A DNA stretch of 12,944 bases. Origin: Dehalococcoidia bacterium (GTDB lineage: Bacteria > Chloroflexota > Dehalococcoidia > SAR202 > UBA11138). The notes beneath the pieces are model-generated. The model was not told where the DNA came from and made no database searches. It saw nothing but the letters and a program-made list of their open reading frames with translations. A program made the position numbers and the translations under genes. Shown in pieces: positions 1 to 4,323 of the stretch. The DNA lies in assembly GCA_012270665.1 (NCBI GenBank), contig JAAXHY010000385.1, positions 1-12,944 on the forward strand. Reading direction: 5' to 3'. Position 1 is the first letter of the stretch. The number at the start of each line of letters is the position of its first letter.

Positions 1-15
1 GAATTAGGAGTGTAG

Positions 16-1221
16 ATGACCGCGCAGAGATTTCCTTCCGAGAACACAGATGGCGCCGCCGGCGGCAAGCGCGTCGACGGATCGGATGACTTCAGTCGCC
101 TTTTTGGGGAGGATATTAACAGCCTGCTGGATCCGGCGTCCTGGGCGCCGGGTGTTGGCCTGGCCAACACTTACGCGCGAATGGAACGTGAGACACGCCT
201 GGCGGTGGAGCGGGAGCGAGGCGTCGCCAATACGATTCGGGAGAAGCTGTTTCCGAGAATAGCGCCCAATGCGCTCGCCGGGCCGGCGTCGGGGGTTTAC
301 CAGGCGACACCGGAGCAGATAAACCGCGTTCATAACGGCCTTCTGCTCAACGGCAACGTCGAGGCGTGCGCGGGGATCAGCATGGCGCACGAGACGCTCG
401 CTATGACGTTTATGCAAGTCGGCGTGTGCATGGTGTCGTACCAGGGGGATCAGCAGTCCTGGTCGCATCGTATGTATCGGCGCGATTACCGCTCGGACAG
501 CGGCGACCTGATTACGGAGATGCTGTCGGTTCTGGACAGACGCAGAGTGGGGGACCGGGTGAGCCGCCTGGCGCGAAGGGGAATACTGGCTTACGCGGAG
601 AGGATGTTCCTCACCAGAATTTCTCTCGCTCGCTGGAGAATATGCCAGGGAGCGCCCGCCCCTTTCGAACTTATAACAGGAGCCGGGCTGCTGAGTCCGG
701 GCGAATCCGGGATGGCATACCCGCTCATGCAGTCCGGCATGGCGATTTTGAGGGAGCTGATTCTGAGGCACAGACGGTTCGTGTTCATCCCCAAGCGCGC
801 CCAAGATCAGGACGGGGCTCTGCTGACAATCGGGCGGGCGCTGGCGCCCTTGGAGTACGCGGTGTTGGACACGATAAGCGACCGGATAGAGTCGGTGGAG
901 CAGACGGGGCACTACGATGCCAGACAGCGGGCGGCGCTGTCCGGGTTCAGGGAAGATGTGGGAGATGTAGTGGTGAGAGGTGTGTTCCGGGCTTCTAGGA
1001 TTGGACCGCCGCAGGTCTTCTACGCTCACAGGGACTATGTTCACGTCGCGGCGCTGATAGCGCTGGCGGACAGCGTTTTGCAGGAGCAGCGAAGCTATCC
1101 GGTTCTGCTGGACCTGGCGCGGACGGTGTGCGAGACGACTTTCGGGGTTGACAGTTTCGCGCCTCAGCTAAGAGTAGCCTATACGGACGCGGGCGCGCCG
1201 TGGACGACTATCGAATCTTGA
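16..1221 (+). CDS. NurA-like domain protein (HerA partner)
   Basis: A 401-residue protein that I assign to the NurA nuclease family mainly by context: the next gene is a HerA-type ATPase, and NurA and HerA work together as a DNA end-resection machine. Within the protein, a stretch around residues 108-145 and another around 195-260 (ending in a basic IPKR at 258-261) are placed like the two NurA active-site regions. The C-terminal YPVLLDLA at 361-368 resembles the conserved end of NurA proteins. The Asp-Gly-Ser style acidic motifs are not obvious: the corresponding places read NGN (112-114) and ITGAG (220-224), so the nuclease may be inactive or divergent. No signal peptide or membrane segment is seen. 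The ATG follows AGGAG at 6-10 with good spacing; a TAG at 13-15 may end an upstream gene. It could also be an unrelated HerA-linked effector. Confidence 0.6.
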   Translation: MTAQRFPSENTDGAAGGKRVDGSDDFSRLFGEDINSLLDPASWAPGVGLANTYARMERETRLAVERERGVANTIREKLFPRIAPNALAGPASGVYQATPEQINRVHNGLLLNGNVEACAGISMAHETLAMTFMQVGVCMVSYQGDQQSWSHRMYRRDYRSDSGDLITEMLSVLDRRRVGDRVSRLARRGILAYAERMFLTRISLARWRICQGAPAPFELITGAGLLSPGESGMAYPLMQSGMAILRELILRHRRFVFIPKRAQDQDGALLTIGRALAPLEYAVLDTISDRIESVEQTGHYDARQRAALSGFREDVGDVVVRGVFRASRIGPPQVFYAHRDYVHVAALIALADSVLQEQRSYPVLLDLARTVCETTFGVDSFAPQLRVAYTDAGAPWTTIES

Positions 1222-1250
1222 CTGCCAAAAACAGTGAGCGGGAGGGTCAG

Positions 1251-3095
1251 ATGGACATAAGCGCAGAGTTGGCTGATTCGGTTGTGCGGAAAGCGCCGGA
1301 GGAAGCGCTGCTGAATGAGTTGGAGGGTCTGGAGGCGTTCACTCCCCCACAGCGGGAGGGGGTGATCGGGTGGACGATGTTCGACACGCCGACGGCGCGG
1401 GACGATACGGTTGTGGCGCTTTTGCCGAAGAATCAGATTGGGGCGGTTCCGAATCGTGGGCTGGTTCGGATCGAGAGCGAGGCGGACGGGCGCGAGTACC
1501 TGGGTATAGTGCAGGAGGGGCCGTTCGCGGAGCCGGACGGTCTTCGCGGGGACGCGCCGCTGGTGGTGACGGTGCAGGCGCGCAGCGGACAGATGCTTCT
1601 GCCGCAGTTTCATGGTCGGATTCACATAGAGATCATGGGACAGAAGTCGGGGACGGTTGTCGCGCCGCCGAGGTTCAGACCGCTGCCGTCGAGTCCGGTG
1701 TTCTTGCTGGACGCGGATGAGACGCGGGAGTTGCTGCGGTGTGATGGGGACATGACGCTGGGTCTGGCGTCTGGGTATGACGACCTGGTGGTGGGGATAC
1801 CGTCGGATCGGAAGTCGGTACTGCCTCGGCATACGGGGGTTCTGGGAACGACGGGCGCGGGCAAGTCCACGACGGTGTCTCGGATGATACAGCAGGCGCG
1901 GGGCGCGGGCATGGCGGTGGTTCTGCTGGATGTGGAAGGCGAGTACTCGGAGATAGGCAGGACGGCGGACAATCCTGAGATGGTGGAGCTTCTCTCTGAG
2001 CGGGGAATGGAGCCGGAGGGGGTGAGCGGGACGACGCTGTATCACCTGGCAGGGACGGATACGACGAATCCGAGGCATCCGGACAGGCGGGAGTTTTCGC
2101 CGCCGTTCTCGCGGCTGTCGCCGTATATGGTGTGTGAGATTCTGGATCTTTCGGACGCTCAGCAGACGCGCTATTGGCAGGCGTATGAGGTGTGCAAGGC
2201 GCTGTTGAGGGAGTTGGGGATATATCCGCAGAGGTTGATGGGACGGGTGGATGAGGGCCAGGAGCGGCGGGTGGAGCGGCTGGATGAGTTTAGCGAAGGC
2301 TATCCGGGGATGACGCTGGGGGCGCTTCTGGATGTGGTGTCGGCGTTTCTGCGCGGGGTAGAGCGGCAGGACGGAAGTCCGAGGCTGTACTCGGCGGAGT
2401 TCCGCGATCATGCGGATAGGGTGATGGGGCGGGTGAATCAGGTTCGGGCGGATTCGGCGGTGAGTTGGCGAGCGCTGAGGGCTCGGCTGTTCAGGCTGAT
2501 GCGGCTGGGTGTGTTCGATTCGCGGAGGTCGGGGGTTCGGCGGATGGATTATGGGGGGATGGTTCGGCCTGGCGCGGTGTCTATCGTGGATCTGTCGGAT
2601 ATGGAGGCGCCGGAGCTTAGGAATTTGGTTATCGCGGACATCATCCGGGGTGTGGAGGAGGCTCAGGAGGAGGCGTTCGAGTCGGCGGCGCGGTCGGGGG
2701 CCGGTCTGCCTCGGACGCTGGTGGTCGTGGAGGAGGCGCATGAGTTTCTGTCGGCGGAGCGAACTCGTCGTATGCCGAATTTGTTCGGGACGGTGAGCCG
2801 GATAGCGAAGCGTGGACGGAAGCGGTGGCTGGGACTTGTGTTCGTCACTCAGCATCCCCAGCATTTGCCGGATGAGCTTCTGGGGCTTCTGAATAATTAT
2901 GTTTTGCACCGGATCAATGACGCGAATACGATAGGCCGTTTGCGACGCTCGATAGGCGGGATTGACGCGGGTCTTTGGGAGCGGGTGACGTCGCTGGCGC
3001 CGGGCCAGGCGGTGGTGAGTTTTACGCATCTGAGCCGGGCGATGTTGGTTACGGTTGATCCGACTCAGTGCCGGCTGCGGATGGCGGAGGAGTGA
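1251..3095 (+). CDS. herA: HerA-type DNA translocase/helicase ATPase
   Basis: A 614-residue ATPase of the HerA/FtsK class, which forms a hexamer that pumps double-stranded DNA and feeds a partner nuclease. Residues about 50-140 look like the N-terminal HAS barrel. The Walker A motif is GTTGAGKSTT at 199-208, with a following acidic strand VVLLDVEGEY at 223-232. Walker B is VVVEEAHEFL at 491-500, a basic stretch RIAKRGRKR (517-525) may carry the arginine finger, and a sensor-like VTQHPQHLP lies at 532-540. A GTG at 1200 would add 17 residues and overlap the upstream gene, but the ATG at 1251 has GGAGGG at 1241-1246 and is preferred. It lies 29 nt after the NurA-like gene, presumably in one operon. 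Codon use is very G-rich on the coding strand. A DNA-repair pair is the simplest view; a HerA-based defence module next to CRISPR is possible. Confidence 0.9.
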   Translation: MDISAELADSVVRKAPEEALLNELEGLEAFTPPQREGVIGWTMFDTPTARDDTVVALLPKNQIGAVPNRGLVRIESEADGREYLGIVQEGPFAEPDGLRGDAPLVVTVQARSGQMLLPQFHGRIHIEIMGQKSGTVVAPPRFRPLPSSPVFLLDADETRELLRCDGDMTLGLASGYDDLVVGIPSDRKSVLPRHTGVLGTTGAGKSTTVSRMIQQARGAGMAVVLLDVEGEYSEIGRTADNPEMVELLSERGMEPEGVSGTTLYHLAGTDTTNPRHPDRREFSPPFSRLSPYMVCEILDLSDAQQTRYWQAYEVCKALLRELGIYPQRLMGRVDEGQERRVERLDEFSEGYPGMTLGALLDVVSAFLRGVERQDGSPRLYSAEFRDHADRVMGRVNQVRADSAVSWRALRARLFRLMRLGVFDSRRSGVRRMDYGGMVRPGAVSIVDLSDMEAPELRNLVIADIIRGVEEAQEEAFESAARSGAGLPRTLVVVEEAHEFLSAERTRRMPNLFGTVSRIAKRGRKRWLGLVFVTQHPQHLPDELLGLLNNYVLHRINDANTIGRLRRSIGGIDAGLWERVTSLAPGQAVVSFTHLSRAMLVTVDPTQCRLRMAEE

Positions 3096-3124
3096 GGGTT
3101 GGATATATTGGGATTTATAATACA

Positions 3125-3210
3125 CTGGTGGGCAACAGGTGGCTTAACTGGTGACTGACAGGTGGGTAACAGGCAATTAGAACACCAGATGTTGACCTGA
3201 GTTTCACCTG
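3125..3210. repeat. Helically phased GGTG repeat cluster
   Basis: GGTG occurs at 3127, 3138, 3150 and 3161, that is every 11-12 nt, about one turn of DNA, within alternating CTGGTG and CAGGTG units. GGTGGGCAACAGG (3127-3139) recurs 12 of 13 as GGTGGGTAACAGG (3161-3173). Inverted copies follow: CACCAG at 3183-3188 and CACCTG at 3205-3210. This resembles a multi-site protein binding region, but no protein is assigned. Confidence 0.45.
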
Positions 3211-3420
3211 CGTTAGCTTTGGAGGTGTCGCATTTTCTTCGGTCGGGTCGGTGAGTATAAGGTTTGATTTATGATTATTGGTTCTTGGCTGTTAGTTTGT
3301 ATGTTCGGAATTGTAGCATGGGGGGGGGAGTGGATGGGTAGTGTGTCACCTTGAAATCCAGGAGTTTTGGGTGTTGCGTATGAAGCGGACACAGCACGGT
3401 TTATAGAATCCAGAAATATG

Positions 3421-3449
3421 TTGTAAAATTATTTATGGGCTGATACATT
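3421..3449 (+). promoter_or_regulatory. Weak candidate promoter for the small membrane protein gene
   Basis: TTGTAA (3421-3426) and TACATT (3444-3449), 17 nt apart, each match the sigma-70 consensus at 4 of 6 positions. Transcription would start near 3456, about 50 nt before the gene. The AT-rich surroundings make chance matches likely. Confidence 0.25.
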
Positions 3450-3504
3450 GCCCGAACCAACGGGGAGAGTGCGATTGTAGCCTAACCGGGTAGCTATTTG
3501 GAGC

Positions 3505-3870
3505 GTGCTGGAAGAACACCAACGGTGGTACGCTTGGCTATTCCCCGGGCTATGGTTGCTAGGAACGCTGTACCACGCCTATCTCAGATTTCAATTGGGA
3601 CCAGAAGAGCATTTGGCGCTTACGATTGGGGAGTTCACCAAAGATATAGGCATTGTCGGTCTGTCCGCCGCGGTTCTGGCACTCATGATAATATCGGCAC
3701 GGAGGTTTGGCATGGCGCTATTCGATTGGGCGAATAGGGATAAGACCAGGGCGCAGAGAGATGAGGAGTGGCAGAGGTGGTTGGAGCGTAAAGAGCGGGC
3801 CGAGCGGGATGGGGTCGAGTTCAATGAGCCATCTCCCGCTGAACGAAGAGAAAAGGCTGGAGTATCTTAG
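3505..3870 (+). CDS. Small two-helix membrane protein of unknown function
   Basis: A 121-residue protein whose function I do not recognise. Two hydrophobic segments, about residues 9-31 and 47-67, should cross the membrane, joined by a short loop. The tail from about residue 73 is highly charged, rich in Arg, Glu and Trp, and probably helical, ending in a Pro-rich stretch (FNEPSPAERR). A tail pattern of this kind (Trp-x-x-Trp, basic residues, then F-x-EP-x-P) reminds me of hypothetical proteins in Chloroflexota, an impression I could not check. The start is uncertain: GTG at 3505 has GGAG only one base upstream, and no earlier ATG or GTG exists in frame after the stop at 3478-3480. It sits alone between herA and the CRISPR control region and is followed by a strong hairpin. 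Similarly placed membrane proteins accompany some defence loci, but nothing here proves a link. Confidence 0.6.
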   Translation: MLEEHQRWYAWLFPGLWLLGTLYHAYLRFQLGPEEHLALTIGEFTKDIGIVGLSAAVLALMIISARRFGMALFDWANRDKTRAQRDEEWQRWLERKERAERDGVEFNEPSPAERREKAGVS

Positions 3871-3874
3871 CGTA

Positions 3875-3907
3875 AGAGGATGCCCCGGGACTCCCGGGGC
3901 ATCCTCT
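3875..3907. terminator. Strong hairpin, probable bidirectional terminator
   Basis: A perfect 16-base inverted repeat with a single central C: the left arm runs 3875-3890 and the right arm 3892-3907, GC-rich at the tip (GCCCCGGGA). It begins 4 nt after the stop codon of the small membrane protein gene. Neither side has a clear T run, so it is not a textbook intrinsic terminator. It also lies downstream of the minus-strand crRNA-like RNA (3942-4035) and could close both converging transcripts. Confidence 0.65.
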
Positions 3908-3941
3908 CGCTTCCTCGATGATGATCTTTGCCGAAATCGAA

Positions 3942-3972
3942 AATGGGGCCTTACCCTTTCGGGCAAGGAATC
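3942..3972 (-). repeat. Degenerate CRISPR repeat with conserved hairpin (downstream pseudo-repeat)
   Basis: On the minus strand this matches bases 1-31 of the 36-nt array repeat at 26 positions. The stem is CCTTGCCC/GGGTAAGG with loop GAAA, against CCTTGCTC/GAGTGAGG with loop GGAA in the array, followed in both by CCCCATT. The last five repeat bases (GAAGC) are lost, as expected where no further crRNA handle is needed. Confidence 0.8.
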
Positions 3973-4010
3973 GGGTGCATGGAATGTTCAACACACCAGA
4001 AGAACGTCAT

Positions 4011-4035
4011 GCTTCAATATGGCCTCGGAAAGAGG
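4011..4035 (-). repeat. Degenerate CRISPR repeat with conserved handle (upstream pseudo-repeat)
   Basis: The last 16 bases on the minus strand match the end of the array repeat at 14 positions, including GAGGCC and the full handle ATTGAAGC. The upstream stem is shortened to CCTC/GAGG (4035-4032 with 4026-4023) around a 5-nt loop, and the 5' half of the repeat is unrecognisable. Confidence 0.7.
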
Positions 4036-4082
4036 ATTTAAGACTTAAGCGGAGACTCGGCATAATAGGAGACGGGAAGACG

Positions 4083-4110
4083 TTATAGTGTTTATGACTT
4101 TCTTATAGTG
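4083..4110. repeat. TTATAGTG direct repeat, 20 nt apart
   Basis: TTATAGTG occurs at 4083-4090 and 4103-4110. The surroundings look like an imperfect tandem duplication of about 20 bp (GAC, then TTATAGTG, in each copy). The second copy lies inside the crRNA-like target. On the minus strand both give TATAA-type -10 boxes that could serve the crRNA-like RNA. Confidence 0.5.
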
Positions 4111-4131
4111 CATTGATGGCCCCTATTGACA
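4091..4131 (+). promoter_or_regulatory. Target site of the crRNA-like RNA over the cas promoter
   Basis: TTT at 4091-4093 fits the TTN PAM reported for type I-G. The protospacer from 4094 matches pseudo-spacer bases 1-5 (ATGAC), 7-11 (TTCTT), 13, 15-17 and 20-23. Mismatches are at 6, 12, 14, 18 and 19, and the match fades after 23. Positions 6, 12 and 18 are the bases that type I effectors flip out. A 38-nt footprint would run to 4131 and cover the -35 box at 4126-4131. Seed-only pairing of this kind normally gives binding without Cas3 cleavage. Confidence 0.75.
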
Positions 4132-4154
4132 CAGATACCGTGTCCATGTAGGAT
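4126..4154 (+). promoter_or_regulatory. Sigma-70 type promoter for the tRNA and cas3-csb2
   Basis: A perfect -35 box TTGACA (4126-4131), a 17-nt spacer and a -10 box TAGGAT (4149-4154, 4 of 6) predict transcription starting near 4161. This is 52 nt before the tRNA and about 160 nt before cas3. No terminator is visible between the tRNA and cas3, so both should share this transcript. Confidence 0.65.
4128..4144. promoter_or_regulatory. Inverted repeat in the promoter spacer, candidate operator
   Basis: GACAC (4128-4132) and GTGTC (4140-4144) are inverted around 7 nt and overlap the -35 box. The 11 bases GATACCGTGTC (4134-4144) recur exactly, in reverse complement, in the CRISPR leader at 12587-12597. 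A DNA-binding regulator common to both sites is possible. Confidence 0.35.
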
Positions 4155-4162
4155 TGGTGACG

Positions 4163-4205
4163 GGGGAGAAGTCTCTAACGGGTCTAGTCATTGAGACAAC
4201 TCCCC
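4163..4205 (+). other. Hairpin in the 5' leader of the tRNA-cas transcript
   Basis: GGGGAG (4163-4168) pairs with CTCCCC (4200-4205) and GTCTC (4171-4175) with GAGAC (4193-4197), separated by an AA/AA internal loop and capped by a 17-nt loop. It begins about at the predicted transcription start and ends 7 nt before the tRNA, so it fills the whole tRNA 5' leader. Role unknown; it may aid tRNA processing or be a regulatory RNA element. Confidence 0.5.
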
Positions 4206-4212
4206 TGAGTGT

Positions 4213-4286
4213 GCGCCCGTAGCTCACGTGGACTAGAGCACCCGCTTGCTAGGCGGAAGGAGTCGGTTCGAATCCGACCGGGCGCG
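4213..4286 (+). tRNA. Class I tRNA with anticodon GCU on an arginine-type body
   Basis: A 74-nt cloverleaf. The acceptor stem GCGCCCG (4213-4219) pairs fully with CGGGCGC (4279-4285), with G73 at 4286 and CCA not encoded. The D stem is GCTC/GAGC, with G18-G19 at 4230-4231 and A20 at 4232. The anticodon loop TTGCTAG (4246-4252) gives anticodon GCT (4248-4250), which reads serine AGC/AGU. The T arm GTCGG-TTCGAAT-CCGAC is perfect. Bacterial serine tRNAs carry a long variable arm, but here it is only 4 nt (AGGA). The acceptor and D arm look like tRNA-Arg, and A20, C35, U36 and G73 are arginine identity elements in E. coli. A C-A mismatch at 27-43 and C15/A48 are slight blemishes. It lies 37 nt upstream of cas3. 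It may be a functional odd tRNA, a decaying copy, an integration target, or the toxin of a CreTA-like module. Confidence 0.8.
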
Positions 4287-4323
4287 TGTCACTTGATGGG
4301 ATTGTAGCACAAAGGATGTAGCA

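Larger units (their letters stand above)
3096..3504. other. Intergenic region with no recognised gene
   Basis: This 409-nt stretch is richer in A and T than the genes around it and shows no convincing coding frame on either strand. It holds a phased GGTG repeat cluster (3125-3210, separate entry), a perfect TATAAT at 3116-3121 without a matching -35 box, and a run of nine G at 3320-3328. I see no clear terminator after herA. Confidence 0.6.
3942..4035 (-). ncRNA. crRNA-like RNA gene (CreR/CreA type mini-CRISPR)
   Basis: Read on the minus strand this is pseudo-repeat, 38-nt pseudo-spacer (4010 down to 3973), pseudo-repeat. The first pseudo-repeat ends in ATTGAAGC, identical to the last 8 bases of the array repeat and therefore to the expected crRNA 5' handle. 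The second keeps the repeat hairpin, the expected Cas6 substrate. The pseudo-spacer length is close to the 35-36 nt of the array spacers. The product should be processed by the Cas6 part of Csb2 and loaded into the Csb complex. Its first 23 bases match the cas promoter at 4094-4116, so it probably guides repression rather than DNA cutting. Known relatives are CreR (Cas autorepression) and CreA (antitoxin of CreTA). Its own promoter is unclear: minus-strand TATAAC (4087-4082), TATAAG (4107-4102) or TATTAT (4067-4062) could be the -10 box. Confidence 0.75.

Noticed and set aside
3116..3121. Perfect TATAAT after herA
   Set aside because: No -35 box at a suitable distance on either strand, in an AT-rich stretch.
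1179..3125. Long minus-strand open frame opposite herA
   Set aside because: The same shadow effect of G-rich coding; composition is unlike a real protein.
3320..3328. Run of nine G as a phase-variable tract
   Set aside because: It lies in an intergenic region without a clear promoter spacing or reading frame to switch.
3389..3395. GACACAG upstream of the small membrane gene, similar to the cas promoter palindrome
   Set aside because: A 7-base match without the inverted partner is expected by chance.
3707..4048. Open frame across the end of the small membrane gene, the hairpin and the mini-CRISPR
   Set aside because: It overlaps non-coding structure and has no recognisable protein features.
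4077..4093. Second possible match of the pseudo-spacer (GACGTT)
   Set aside because: Only 11 of 17 match and the preceding GGG is not a TTN PAM.
4157..4222. A 21-codon minigene starting GTG and ending at the tRNA, considered as a CreT-like toxin
   Set aside because: Its start lies before the predicted transcription start, the ribosome site is too close, and no rare-codon pattern stands out.
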